A program made the translations under genes and the position numbers. Below are positions 53,132-61,610 of a DNA stretch of 64,000 bases, one piece after another. The notes under the pieces are model-generated. The model searched no databases, was not told the DNA's origin, and was given only the letters and a program-made list of their open reading frames with translations. Origin of the DNA: Candidatus Bathyarchaeota archaeon (lineage in GTDB: Archaea > Thermoproteota > Bathyarchaeia > Bathyarchaeales > Bathycorpusculaceae). Positions within the stretch are counted from its first letter, which is position 1. Each line of letters begins with the position of its first letter. The stretch spans positions 62,001-126,000 of the forward strand of contig JAOZHU010000025.1 in assembly GCA_026014705.1 (NCBI GenBank), given 5' to 3'.

Positions 53132-53296
53132 TTAATCTGAATCTTCATCTTCGTACATGAAGTCTTTCAATTTGACTTCCCCGTCCGTAACTGCGATTTT
53201 GTAAGCCGCTTCGCATACGGGGCAGATAGCAACCTCTTTATCGCGAGGGGTGTCTATCTTGAAGGTATTCCCGCGTTCTGTACATTTTACTATCAT
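53132..53296 (-). CDS. Zinc-binding mini-protein
   Basis: A 54-residue [15 protein letters not shown] and [10 protein letters not shown] give one Cys plus a CxxC, and the tail [11 protein letters not shown] is acidic. It directly follows aif1A (53 bases after that stop), so it is probably in the same transcript. The small zinc-ribbon fold is inferred. Confidence 0.55.
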   Translation of the reverse strand: MIVKCTERGNTFKIDTPRDKEVAICPVCEAAYKIAVTDGEVKLKDFMYEDEDSD

Positions 53297-53349
53297 ACCC
53301 TTACTCGCCTACCGACTTTTTGTGTCCTTTTTCTGCATCGTTTTGTTTT

Positions 53350-53655
53350 TCACATAGTGAGGTAATCGTGCGCTCTGAGCCAGTCCGACTGGTTTCTCCT
53401 GTAGCGCCAGAAAATGTCGCCTCGCTTGTCTGACTGAAAATCCCATGGAGAAACTAAAACAACATCTCCTTCTCTGATCCATACTCGCCTTTTTAGCTTG
53501 CCTCGAACTCGGCATAACCGTTCTTTGCCATCTTGGCACTTTACCATGATTCTGTCCGCGCCAAGCATCTTGATGGCTATGCCTAAAACATCGCTTGCTG
53601 CGGGCAACACCATGTTTTCAAGGCTTCCTTCGTTTGTGATTTTTCTTTTACCCAT
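53350..53655 (-). CDS. Translation initiation factor aIF1A
   Basis: 101 residues. The S1/OB fold is recognisable: VLGIAIKMLGADRIMVKCQD, KERLCRVRGKLKRRVWIREG, DVVLVSPWDFQSDKRGDI and the tail RRNQSDWLRAHDYL. It binds the small-subunit A site and assists initiator tRNA selection, like eukaryotic eIF1A. The basic N-terminal GKRK segment is short, as usual in archaea. Confidence 0.94.
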   Translation of the reverse strand: MGKRKITNEGSLENMVLPAASDVLGIAIKMLGADRIMVKCQDGKERLCRVRGKLKRRVWIREGDVVLVSPWDFQSDKRGDIFWRYRRNQSDWLRAHDYLTM

Positions 53656-53679
53656 TTTTCAACACCATCCAAGGCAATG

Positions 53680-54246
53680 TCATGCTTTAATGGCTTTGTT
53701 CAGCAGCAAGAGTTGTCTAAGGTCGTTTATTAGAAGGTTAATCCATCCGCGCTCAAAATGAAATAATGCGTCATCACTGATTGACCTGACTCTGCAGAGA
53801 TTTTCCTTAAGGCGTGCTTTGCAGTCAGTTTCCTTCAGAGGTGTTGCGCCGCATTTTGTTCTGCACAAATTGTCTACGGCGTCACTTATGGCGAGGAGTA
53901 TGTTTTCTGATTTGATTGGTGGCATGTATTCATCTGAGATTTGTTGAATGTTACACACTACCATTTCTTGGGTTGCCGCGTCAGTGAATCTTTTGCCTAT
54001 GAGAACTCCGCTGTTGCAATCCTTGCGTTTCATGGCTTTCCGCATGCTTTTTACATCGTCGGCACCAACGAATCCTGCTCTATTCTGCGGCGAAATCAAA
54101 CGCAATAATACTTTTTCATCGCATATAGCGTCTGTCGCCACAAGATCTGTTCCACCCGACCATTTTTCTCTATATTCACACTTGTAGTTTTTCACAGCCA
54201 TTAAAAACTCCGCTTTGTCCTCAACGCTCATTTCTTTTTCACTCAT
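53680..54246 (-). CDS. Hypothetical protein, possibly nuclease-like
   Basis: 188 residues. KWSGGTDLVATDAICDEKVLLRLI followed by VGADDVKSMRKAMKRKDC and SGVLIGKRFTDAATQEMV resembles the layout of restriction-endonuclease-like (Mrr/RecB-type) folds with an acidic residue followed by a strand, but the usual E/Q-x-K is not obvious (LLRLIS). The C-terminal half is helical with scattered Cys (LCRTKCGATPL). Function unassigned. It may share a transcript with aif1A. Confidence 0.5.
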   Translation of the reverse strand: MSEKEMSVEDKAEFLMAVKNYKCEYREKWSGGTDLVATDAICDEKVLLRLISPQNRAGFVGADDVKSMRKAMKRKDCNSGVLIGKRFTDAATQEMVVCNIQQISDEYMPPIKSENILLAISDAVDNLCRTKCGATPLKETDCKARLKENLCRVRSISDDALFHFERGWINLLINDLRQLLLLNKAIKA

Positions 54247-54629
54247 TTTAATCAACTTTGACCAAATAGTTTCAAATTAGAATAGTCTGGAGAAAAAGGA
54301 AAACGCAAACATGCAGGATCTATGCGTCTGTCCGATCTGACTCTTCCTCTAAAGAATTCTAACAGTTACTATACAGTTCGTAACCGACTATATTAGTATA
54401 GCTGCTGTGAAACGCCTTTTCTACGGTTATAGATACAAAGCTATTTTAGCTTGCTTCAGCGCTCTCTGCAGAACGGTGCGTGAATCCGCCTATTGTTGCC
54501 GAGTTATTTGGCGCATGGGTTTATATGTGTGGCAGTGCACTTCTATGTAAAGAGTTTCTTTTATCCTCTGGGCTGAACCTACCGAATAATCGAATCTTTT
54601 CGAATAAGATAGACAAGAGGCAACTGGAA

Positions 54630-54761
54630 ATGTGTATGTTGAGAGCGGGTTTAGTGAAAAACTGCAGAAGATGTAAATCATCAGTGCGAACTACTTGCAC
54701 GCTAAGAAAGAAATCTGGAAAGAAAATTTTCGTAGATAACAAGAAGAAGGGGGAAAAATAA
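54630..54761 (+). CDS. Cys-rich basic mini-protein
   Basis: A 43-residue ORF: MLRAGLVKNCRRCKSSVRTTC then a Lys-rich tail (RKKSGKKIFVDNKKKGEK). CxxC and a further Cys suggest zinc binding. The frame is open upstream to 54480, but the protein-like part begins here. It ends in TAA immediately before an in-frame zinc-ribbon stretch that lacks its own start. Confidence 0.4.
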   Translation: MCMLRAGLVKNCRRCKSSVRTTCTLRKKSGKKIFVDNKKKGEK

Positions 54762-54971
54762 AACATAGTCAATGTTGGCGACCATGCAGCTTGTCCTGAA
54801 TGCAGCAGGATGGGTCGTGTTGTGTGGGTTTCGAAAGATGGAGAGACCGTTGGAATTCAATGTCCTGCAAGTCACCGCCTAACGAGTCGTCCTACTTCAA
54901 GATTTGGTACAATTGACCGCCCCTTGTCTAAAACCAGTAAAAACATGGTTTTCATAACGGAAGTTAAATGA
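54762..54971 (+). pseudogene. Zinc-ribbon reading frame lacking a start codon
   Basis: In the same frame as the preceding ORF after its TAA: CPECSRMGRVVWVSKDGETV then IQCPASHRLTSRP and FGTIDRP, ending FITEVK. CPEC plus CPASH looks like a zinc ribbon. No ATG, GTG or TTG precedes CPEC. The 3' end overlaps the next start by ATGA, as real coupled genes do. Possible readings: ancestral fusion split by a TAA, translation from a rare start, or start at the internal ATG (SRM). Confidence 0.4.
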
Positions 54972-55630
54972 GAACTGCTGTATCCCAGTTAAAGAGTGGC
55001 TGTTTAATGATGAACGAAGCCTTTTCGCTTTCTGGTAAAATAAAAATAAATGTTGAGTCCAAGAAAATTGGGAATTTCTCTCAGAACCAAGTTAGGTTTT
55101 ACTTGAAATACTCTTCTTTCGTATTCAGAGTCTTAAAGAAAACCTCGTTCCAAAATTTTCTCAACTGGATGTTGAAAAAGGAAAGAATAGCAGAGCAAGC
55201 AGTCAGCGCTGTGCATGTTAAGGTTCTTCCATTGAGGAGGAATAATGGGAAAAGCATCGCTGGAATCTGCGACACTGTCCGAGGAAGAATTCGGATTTAC
55301 CCAAAGACAATCAAGTTCTGTCAAGCTTTCACGCAAAAGTTTGGACGAGGTAGTCTATTGAAGTATGCTGGAAACAGGGCAAGAGCTGCATTAATTCATG
55401 AGTTGTTACATTTAAAATACGTAGAGGACGAGAAAACGGTTAGAGAATTAGCCAGAGAATATTTTTACCTATTCACACAAAAACAATACGCCCCGAGTTC
55501 GCATTCGCTCCGCCTCTGCACGATGATATTTGCGGCAAGATTAGTTGAGGCAGTTCCCTCAAGCGTCTCGAATGGACTAAGTGCAGAGTTAGGTGCTGCA
55601 TGTTTAAGAGCAAGTGATGCCTCTAAGTGA
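54968..55630 (+). CDS. HExxH metallopeptidase-like protein
   Basis: 220 residues. ALIHELLHLKYVEDEKTVREL contains HExxH with a downstream Glu-bearing helix (ELAREYFYLF), the layout of minimal gluzincin or SprT-like metallopeptidases. The N-terminal 90 residues are basic (FLNWMLKKERIAEQA). The ATG overlaps the preceding frame by four bases, and its stop overlaps the GTG of rpl35ae, so it is co-translated with a ribosomal protein. Substrate unknown. Confidence 0.6.
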   Translation: MRTAVSQLKSGCLMMNEAFSLSGKIKINVESKKIGNFSQNQVRFYLKYSSFVFRVLKKTSFQNFLNWMLKKERIAEQAVSAVHVKVLPLRRNNGKSIAGICDTVRGRIRIYPKTIKFCQAFTQKFGRGSLLKYAGNRARAALIHELLHLKYVEDEKTVRELAREYFYLFTQKQYAPSSHSLRLCTMIFAARLVEAVPSSVSNGLSAELGAACLRASDASK

Positions 55631-55920
55631 GCGGTATACGGGTGAATGTTTTGTCTCAACCAGTTTATGGAAGAATAGTGAACTATCGAATAGGAATCAG
55701 AACACAGTTTTCACGTGAATGCCTAATTCAATTTGCCACTGTAGATTCAATCGCTCAGGCAGGACAATTAATAGGTCACAAAGTGGCTTGGAAGGGCGAA
55801 AACAAGCAGCTCACGGGCAAAATTGTGGGTTTTCACGGAAAGAACGGTGTTGTTAGAGTCAAGTTCAAGAAGGGAGTGCCTGGTCAAGCTTTGGGGGCAA
55901 TTGTCGAATTAGTCGGCTAA
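55627..55920 (+). CDS. rpl35ae: Ribosomal protein L35Ae
   Basis: 97 residues, GTG start overlapping the preceding stop (GTGA). L35Ae pattern: GRIVNYRIGIRTQFSRECLI, SIAQAGQLIGHKVAWKGENK, LTGKIVGFHGKNGVVRVKFKKG and VPGQALGAIVELV. L35Ae occurs in eukaryotes and some archaea. Located at the end of the zinc-ribbon/metallopeptidase operon. Confidence 0.9.
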   Translation: MSGIRVNVLSQPVYGRIVNYRIGIRTQFSRECLIQFATVDSIAQAGQLIGHKVAWKGENKQLTGKIVGFHGKNGVVRVKFKKGVPGQALGAIVELVG

Positions 55921-56492
55921 AGATTATAGTCGGTCTATAATAGTATCAAAAGTGTTGATGACCTTCAAGTTTTGGGGCACAAAAGTAACTTGAGGATTCT
56001 GTGCGCGAACCATTGACTAGCGAGTTTTTCGGATAGACTTGAGCGCTTTAACAAATAGACTGCACGGGTTATGACTGGCGCGTTTACTTCCTATGTCTTA
56101 CTTTGTAAATAGTACCATGAGTATTTCGATATAGTTTTCTGCCTCTGTGAGTCATTTTCCTTTTATGCGCCATTTCTCATAATTCCCCATATCTTTGTTC
56201 GGTGTAAAATCCGATAACACGTGATGCAATAAGTTTCACCGCGCGGTATATATGTGTTGCATGTGTTTGTCAACGATATGCGATGGGGAGTTGTGCGGAG
56301 CTTAAGGCAATTACCGATTGCGCTTGTTGCCTGTTTTGCCGGTGAGGTAGCACGAAAGTGTTAAAGCGGATGAGCTTTGTTAGCTTTCGTCTAAAAGCCG
56401 AGCACTAGTTTATTAGCAACGGAGCCATTGCTTAATGAAGCTTGCAAGAAACGGTTTTTTGCAAAGTCAATTTGAGGAGTTGAGATAATCGA
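55921..56492. other. 570-base intergenic region, possible unidentified RNA
   Basis: No protein-like ORF. A TATA-like GCGGTATATATGTG at about 56243-56256 precedes a GC-richer stretch (56280-56400: GATGGGGAGTTGTGCGG onward, with GGCAATTACCGATTGC able to fold) that could be a small RNA. It does not match SRP, RNase P or tRNA patterns that I know. Confidence 0.3.
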
Positions 56493-56633
56493 ATGTTTAC
56501 CTACAAAGAAAAATATAGAGTAAATTGCTCTGAGTGCAATATAGAATTTCAGATTTTCGCCAAGCATGACGCAAGCAAGCCAATATACTGTCAAGAATGT
56601 TACTGGAAACGGAGACAAAGTGGAGAACTATAG
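56493..56633 (+). CDS. Zinc-ribbon mini-protein (CxxC-CxxC)
   Basis: 46 residues: YRVNCSECNIEFQIFAK then PIYCQECYWKRRQ. Two CxxC knuckles about 20 residues apart form a treble-clef or ribbon. It resembles the 56.8-kb gene in layout (VKCTDCG, VYCRTCF), so the two are probably paralogs. Upstream GAGGAG is about 13 bases from the ATG. Role unknown; such proteins are abundant in TACK archaea. Confidence 0.6.
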   Translation: MFTYKEKYRVNCSECNIEFQIFAKHDASKPIYCQECYWKRRQSGEL

Positions 56634-56848
56634 ACTTCGCTTTAAACATCGCTCACTTAGAGACAACAAAAAGGTGGTTACTGGACTGTTATGGACGTAC
56701 CGTTCAGAAACGCATACGTGAGCTTGTTTTGTCCTTGGCTTTATTAAGAAAAGGATGGGAACCTTTATGTCTGAGACTACCCCATAAGTTGATAGTAATT
56801 GGAAATTTACTTTTCAATTATAGCTCGCAGCAAATAGAGGTGATTACA

Positions 56849-57097
56849 ATGTACCAGAAACCTATGTTCGAAGTTAAATGTACTGATTGTGGTAGTATGA
56901 CCACGGTTCCTTTCAAACCTACTCCAGGCAAACCAGTTTACTGTAGGACGTGCTTCTCAAAGCACATGACCAAACGGCCAGAGATTACTGGCAGTGGCAA
57001 CTCTGGATTTGCCCAGAAACAAGCTTGGGCGCGACGAAGAGACAACGGGCACACTGTGAAAGAAGAAACACCTACCAGTATTTTCCATCGCCGCTAG
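56849..57097 (+). CDS. Zinc-ribbon mini-protein with basic tail
   Basis: 82 residues. FEVKCTDCGSMTTVPFKP and KPVYCRTCFSKHMTKRP give a CxxC-CxxC ribbon, the same family as the CxxC-x-CxxC proteins common next to archaeal RNA-related genes. The C-terminal tail is Gly/Arg-rich (FAQKQAWARRRDNGH). ATG behind GAGGTGAT (56837-56844). Nucleic-acid binding is plausible. Confidence 0.7.
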   Translation: MYQKPMFEVKCTDCGSMTTVPFKPTPGKPVYCRTCFSKHMTKRPEITGSGNSGFAQKQAWARRRDNGHTVKEETPTSIFHRR

Positions 57098-57189
57098 GCT
57101 TTTTTGAAATCGAAAGCTAAAGTTACTTTCAATTAAAGCCCTGTGGATTCAACCTATAGTCCCTACAGGCGTTCTTCTGAAAACATGAT

Positions 57190-57241
57190 AAGTTAGGAAT
57201 ATACTCCTGATAATTCGGACTGCGAGGAACTCAATAGTCCA
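57190..57241 (+). repeat. Dispersed short repeat, copy 2
   Basis: Second copy of the element at 53001-53053, sharing AAGTTAGGA and the 16-base CTGATAATTCGGACTG. It lies between the zinc-ribbon gene and the Fic gene. Confidence 0.6.
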
Positions 57242-57370
57242 AACTATTTCACCTGTACAACTTCTCTTTTTTGCTTTAAAGTAGCTGCAATCTGTCAATT
57301 TGGAGTAATCACCATTACAGAAATTCACATAAACGAAAAATTTATACGTGTTGTAATGGTAAAGAAGCTC

Positions 57371-58222
57371 ATGCGTGTAATCAAAAGAAAGAAAGGCGGA
57401 AAGGAGTATTTTTATCTGCAGCACTCTTTCAGAAAAGATGGAAAAGTCACCACAAAAGAAGTATATTTAGGCAAAAAAGTCCCAGAAAACATCGGAGAAA
57501 TTAAAGCTGAACTGGCGGTTGCAGCTAGAGAGGCTTTGTCACAGAAACTTGAGAAAATAAGAAGCCGTTTTCAAGAGGAATGGGTGCGGTATCCTGAATC
57601 TGCAAAAGAAAAAGAACTTCAGGAGATAGCAATTGCTTTCACCTATAACACTAACGCCATAGAAGGCTCTACTATCACGCTTGAGGAAGCGAGACAGATA
57701 CTGGAAGACAGCATTGCTCCGAGCAAGCCTCTTAAGGATATTAAAGAAACTGAATCCCATGCAAAAGTGTTCTTAGCAATGCTAAAAACGGAAGAGAAAA
57801 TATCCGAAAGGCTTTTGCTGAAATGGCATAAAGGCATTTTCGAAGAGACAAAACCTGATATTGCTGGGCAATTCTGCCATTACATGGTGCGCGTGGGATC
57901 TTACGTGGCACCTGATTGGCGTGATTTGGAAAAGCTGATGAAGCAATTAATTGCATTCGTGAACCAATCAAAACTAAATCCAGTCGAAACAGCTGCAAGA
58001 GCGCATTTCATGTTTGAAAAGATACATCCATTCGGGGATGGCAACGGCAGAATAGGCAGACTCTTGATGAACTACATTTTGTGGAGAAACGGTTATCCAA
58101 TGCTTATATTCGAATACCGAAAAAGGAAAACCTATTACAGAGCACTACAACGAACCGAAGAAGGCTTCACGAACTACTTCGTCCGAAGATACATCGCAGT
58201 ACACAAAAAACGATTAAAATAG
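57371..58222 (+). CDS. Fic-domain protein (AMP transferase), self-inhibited class II
   Basis: 283 residues. An N-terminal 50-residue basic region (KEYFYLQHSFRKDGKVTTK) is followed by the inhibitory helix NTNAIEGSTITLEEA (class II S/TxxxEG pattern), then the Fic core HPFGDGNGRIGRLLMN with catalytic His. The ATG at 57371 lies 27 bases from the TATA-like TTTATACG (57341-57348), fitting a leaderless transcript; a further ATG is 15 bases upstream. Fic proteins transfer AMP to targets and often act as toxins or stress modulators; no antitoxin partner is visible. Confidence 0.9.
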   Translation: MRVIKRKKGGKEYFYLQHSFRKDGKVTTKEVYLGKKVPENIGEIKAELAVAAREALSQKLEKIRSRFQEEWVRYPESAKEKELQEIAIAFTYNTNAIEGSTITLEEARQILEDSIAPSKPLKDIKETESHAKVFLAMLKTEEKISERLLLKWHKGIFEETKPDIAGQFCHYMVRVGSYVAPDWRDLEKLMKQLIAFVNQSKLNPVETAARAHFMFEKIHPFGDGNGRIGRLLMNYILWRNGYPMLIFEYRKRKTYYRALQRTEEGFTNYFVRRYIAVHKKRLK

Positions 58223-59034
58223 ACGAACTTGGCGGAAAAGTGCACACAAGCGCCGATTAGTAAACAAATAAAGTCATGGCTAATTTCAAACAACTTCAGA
58301 TAACAAGGAACTATCGAGTGTGAAGCATAACTTAAAAAATGGAATACCCAAGTAGAGATATTGGCTACAATTTCAGCAATTTTTGCTATTGGAGAAATTA
58401 TGTCTGCTATTTCTGAGGTTTATTATACGAAGTTAAGATCTTGACCTTGTCTATGTCAATTTTGGCCAGGCCGTTTTTCCTTAGCTATTCGCAGAACCAA
58501 TCGCAATCGCAGTTTTGATATATTTGTTAGTTCAACGAGCAAAATGCAAGAGATAAACCTGCTTTAATGAAGATACTCGTCCCTATATTCACGTAGAACT
58601 TCGAAGTTAGACGTTTTGATGCCAAGTTTTGATTTTTTCGCCAGTCACAGACATGAAAAGCAGATCCAGATAACATACACATTGAACGATCTATTCACCA
58701 AGTAAGCGTCAAAGACGAATAGTTCATCAAAGCCGCCCAAGACAGTTGAAGAAGCTTCAGTGCTTCATATGCGTGGGCTTCGAGTACGTCGCTGGGGTTG
58801 AAGGCTTTGGTTCTTCGGAAAACCCAAATAAGTTGGACGATGTTCCTAATATTCTGGACGATGAGGAAATCGAGGTACGCCGAGGCTGAAGGCGGGGAAT
58901 TTAGGCTGGAGGCTTATGAGCGCTTTTTCCGCTACTGAGTCCAAATAATTAAGGGTGTAGCTCCATTCTGCGAAAAGAAAAAACGGGAGCAATATGCGCC
59001 GTACCGTTCTGTTAATGCAGCCTCTATCACGCAA
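58223..59034. other. 810-base region with decayed coding fragments
   Basis: No intact gene. On the minus strand an open stretch (about 58690-58890: SAYLDFLIVQNIRNIVQLIW, then VLEAHAYEALKLL) reads like protein but has no start and a TAA just upstream. Another short frame near 58330-58440 (VEILATISAIFAIGEIMSAI) is hydrophobic. Both look like remnants. Confidence 0.35.
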
Positions 59035-59328
59035 TTATGGATGCGGTGCTTTGAGCACTTTGGCGCCTTCGGCTTCCGTCCACGCCTTCATGGTTGTCGT
59101 GCGCACATTTCCCATGCTGCCGAGACACAGGAGAACCGCCATAGCCGCGTCATCACTGGGAACTTCAATAACCATCACGAAATCATATTTCCCCATCGTG
59201 TAAAAGAGCTGCATTTTTCCTCCCGCTTTCTCCACCATGCTGTGCGTCTCCTTGATCCTCTTAGGCGCCTCATGAACATTCCGTATGCCTTGCTCAGTCC
59301 AATTTCCAAGAACTACAAAACTGGGCAA
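59035..59328 (-). CDS. GYD-domain protein
   Basis: 97 residues from TTG behind AGGTGA. GYD family pattern: PSFVVLGNWTEQGIRNVHEA, VEKAGGKMQLFYTMGKYDFV, EVPSDDAAMAVLLCLGSMG and NVRTTTMKAWTE. A small ferredoxin-like dimeric fold of unknown function. I start at the TTG that matches the family N-terminus; the frame is open to a GTG 27 bases further out. Confidence 0.87.
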   Translation of the reverse strand: MPSFVVLGNWTEQGIRNVHEAPKRIKETHSMVEKAGGKMQLFYTMGKYDFVMVIEVPSDDAAMAVLLCLGSMGNVRTTTMKAWTEAEGAKVLKAPHP

Positions 59329-59491
59329 AACTTTCACCTGCAAATAACTCTGCACGCCATAAATATAAAAAACTTACCGCAAGTCAAACTTGACCAAGCA
59401 ACAGTTAAACCCATCTACCCTTTTAATAATGGCATATAGACTACTCCGAACAGCTAGCCACTGCTGCGGCTCTCAGAACTATATAAAAGAA

Positions 59492-59512
59492 CTATAAATA
59501 AGGGGGCTATAG
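59492..59512 (+). repeat. TATAAATAAGGGGG element, copy 3
   Basis: CTATAAATAAGGGGGCTATAG shares AAGGGGG and the flanking CTATA/TATAG with the copies at 40.0 and 45.4 kb. It begins CTATA and ends TATAG, an inverted pair. It lies between two minus-strand genes. Confidence 0.5.
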
Positions 59513-59549
59513 ACTGCAGACAGCACTTCAGCGCAGAACCCAGCGAGCA

Positions 59550-60908
59550 TCAACTCAGAAAACGCTTAACCACTTCATAAAGCACACTTGCCCCAAAAAC
59601 AAGATTCTCAACAGAAATACGCTCATCAACACCATGCTCCCTCCTAACAACCCTGCCATTCAGCACTTCTGGCCGCATAGGATGAAAACCGTAGCACACG
59701 CTGCCAATTCTCCTGAAAAACCGAGAATCAGTCCCACCAGTCATAAGCGCAGGCGCAACACCGCAACCATGTTCAAACGCTTTGAGAACACTTGTGATAA
59801 CCTCGTAAAGCGGAGTCTCCATCGGCGACTCTGAAGGCTCATTCGCCTGTATAACCTCAAAATCAAGCTTGCCAACGCCCGCTTCTTTGAGAAGGTTTTT
59901 GATCAACCCAAAAGCCTCTGCCGTATTTTGCCCAGGAAGAATCCTGCAATCAAAAACCGCTTCGCACTCTGACGGAACCACATTCTCTTTCATCCCACCA
60001 CGAATCACAGTAGGCGTGATGGTTATCCTGGTTCTCGGCCAAATTTCATCCGCAAGAGGCTTCGCTGATGCCGCCAATTCACACAACAATTGGTCGCTCA
60101 AGTAAGGATTCGCAAGTAACCGCGAAAACAACTCCTGCAAATTCAAATCCTCAACCGCAACTTCACTCAGAAACTTTCTCACAGTCGGTGGAAACAAGAC
60201 TTCAAAACGGCAGTTCCCAAGCGTCTCAATAACCCTGTTCATCCGCAGTATAGCATTATCCGCCAAATGAGGCAAAGAACCGTGACCAGGAATCCCTTTC
60301 GCCTTAACCTTAAACCACAGCAGCCCCTTTTCAGCCGTCTGCACCGTGTACACGTTTCTGCCCCGAACAGGAACCGCTAATCCGCCACCTTCATTCAAAA
60401 CATAATCAGCAACCACCTTTTCGCGATAATTACGCAGAAGAAAATCTGCGCCTGCTAATCCACCTTGCTCTTCATCCGCTGTCGCAGCCAAAACAACGTC
60501 GCCCTTGAGTTTCACATTGTTTCTCTTCAGAAGCAGCAGAGTCATCACTTCGATAGCCGTCATGCCCTTCATGTCTAAAGCACCACGACCCCAAACATAA
60601 CCGTCTTTGACTATGCCACCGAAGGGATTCACGCTCCATTCTTCCGCGTTAGCCGCAACCACATCCAAATGCGAAAGCAAAAGCAAACTGGGTTTTTCAC
60701 CAGTGCCCTTGAGGCGAGTAACTATGTTGCCTCTGTTTGGCTCAGACTCGTAAATCTTGCAGTCCAAGCCTTCTCTGCTCAGGTATTCGCTTAGGTATTG
60801 CGCGGCTTGTGTTTCGTTTCCAGGAGGATTAGTAGTGTCTATGCGTATTAAGCCGCTTAGAAGCTGCGTTACTTCCTCTTCGATTTCCTTCAACAGTCGA
60901 GCCTGCAT
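59550..60908 (-). CDS. M20-family metallopeptidase (ArgE/DapE-like) 2
   Basis: 452 residues. Zinc-site motifs LLLLSHLDVVAANAEEW, WGRGALDMKGMTAIEVM, TADEEQGGLAGADFLL, VLNEGGGLAVP and the final RREHGVDERISVENLV. It begins LLKEIEEEVTQLLSGLIRID. Likely a peptidase or amidohydrolase. On the plus strand its sequence is rich in A and C, so its coding strand favours G/T in third positions, unlike the 29.8-kb M20 gene. Confidence 0.9.
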   Translation of the reverse strand: MQARLLKEIEEEVTQLLSGLIRIDTTNPPGNETQAAQYLSEYLSREGLDCKIYESEPNRGNIVTRLKGTGEKPSLLLLSHLDVVAANAEEWSVNPFGGIVKDGYVWGRGALDMKGMTAIEVMTLLLLKRNNVKLKGDVVLAATADEEQGGLAGADFLLRNYREKVVADYVLNEGGGLAVPVRGRNVYTVQTAEKGLLWFKVKAKGIPGHGSLPHLADNAILRMNRVIETLGNCRFEVLFPPTVRKFLSEVAVEDLNLQELFSRLLANPYLSDQLLCELAASAKPLADEIWPRTRITITPTVIRGGMKENVVPSECEAVFDCRILPGQNTAEAFGLIKNLLKEAGVGKLDFEVIQANEPSESPMETPLYEVITSVLKAFEHGCGVAPALMTGGTDSRFFRRIGSVCYGFHPMRPEVLNGRVVRREHGVDERISVENLVFGASVLYEVVKRFLS

Positions 60909-61052
60909 CTTGCTGCCTTCTTTAACAGACCTTGAACAGCTTTAATTCTCTTAAAACTTTCTCGCGCCGTCGTGTTTGCGTGAATAATTTATTAAGAGCG
61001 ATACGCCATGTTTATATATGCAAACTAAAATGTTATCTGCGCATTTAAAGTG

Positions 61053-61562
61053 ATGAAAATGAAGGAATTAAAACCCATAGATTACAAGCTTCTGTTCGAA
61101 TTGATGAAGGATTCGCATAGAAGCGATAGGCAGTTAGCAAAAGCGTTAGGAGTTTCTCAACCCACAGTGACACGCAGAAGAACAATGCTTGAATCAAACA
61201 TCATCGAAGGATACACGATTACGCCAACATTCGGAAAAATCGGTTTCGAAATCGCAGCATTCACCTTCGTAAAAAGCAAACTGCACAAAGCAGGCAAAGA
61301 AAAAGAAGAAGCATCAAAGAAACTGAAGGATTGGTACATGAAACAACCGAACGTTGTCATGGCTCTAGATGGTCGCGGAATGGGCTGGGATGTTGTCTGC
61401 GTTTCACTCCACAAGAAGTATACAGATTTCGCCCAATTCGTCAGAACACACGATTCAGAACTAGCAGACCTCATAACTGAAAGTCAAAGTTTCACAGCGG
61501 ACTTGACTCCTGGCGTAATAATAAAGCCGTTCAGCTTGAAGTATCTGGCAGCGTCTGAATAA
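61053..61562 (+). CDS. Lrp/AsnC-family regulator
   Basis: 169 residues. Helix-turn-helix (DYKLLFELMKDSHRSDRQLA, then GVSQPTVTRRRTMLES) and a C-terminal ligand domain (IAAFTFVKSKLHKAGKEKEE, VVMALDGRGMGWDVVCVSLH). TATA-like TTTATATATG at 61011-61020 is about 35 bases upstream, so the mRNA has little or no leader. A GTG three bases upstream is an alternative start. Target unknown. Confidence 0.85.
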   Translation: MKMKELKPIDYKLLFELMKDSHRSDRQLAKALGVSQPTVTRRRTMLESNIIEGYTITPTFGKIGFEIAAFTFVKSKLHKAGKEKEEASKKLKDWYMKQPNVVMALDGRGMGWDVVCVSLHKKYTDFAQFVRTHDSELADLITESQSFTADLTPGVIIKPFSLKYLAASE

Positions 61563-61576
61563 TCAGTTAGAATTTA

Positions 61577-61610
61577 ACGCGCTTTTCCAAAAAGTGCGTC
61601 TTTTTTTTTA
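61577..61610 (+). terminator. Hairpin with T-tract after the Lrp gene
   Basis: ACGCGCTTTT-CCA-AAAAGTGCGT (10-bp stem with one G-T pair) is followed by CTTTTTTTTT, 15 bases after the stop. It resembles an intrinsic terminator; in archaea the T-tract is the part known to matter. Confidence 0.6.

Noticed and set aside
53680-54246. Firm assignment as Mrr-type restriction endonuclease
   Set aside because: The catalytic D...E/Q-x-K motif could not be located with confidence, so it is left as hypothetical.
56240-56400. SRP RNA, RNase P RNA or tRNA
   Set aside because: Checked for the GNAR/GGAA loops, RNase P CR motifs and TTCRA T-loops; none present. Left as unidentified.
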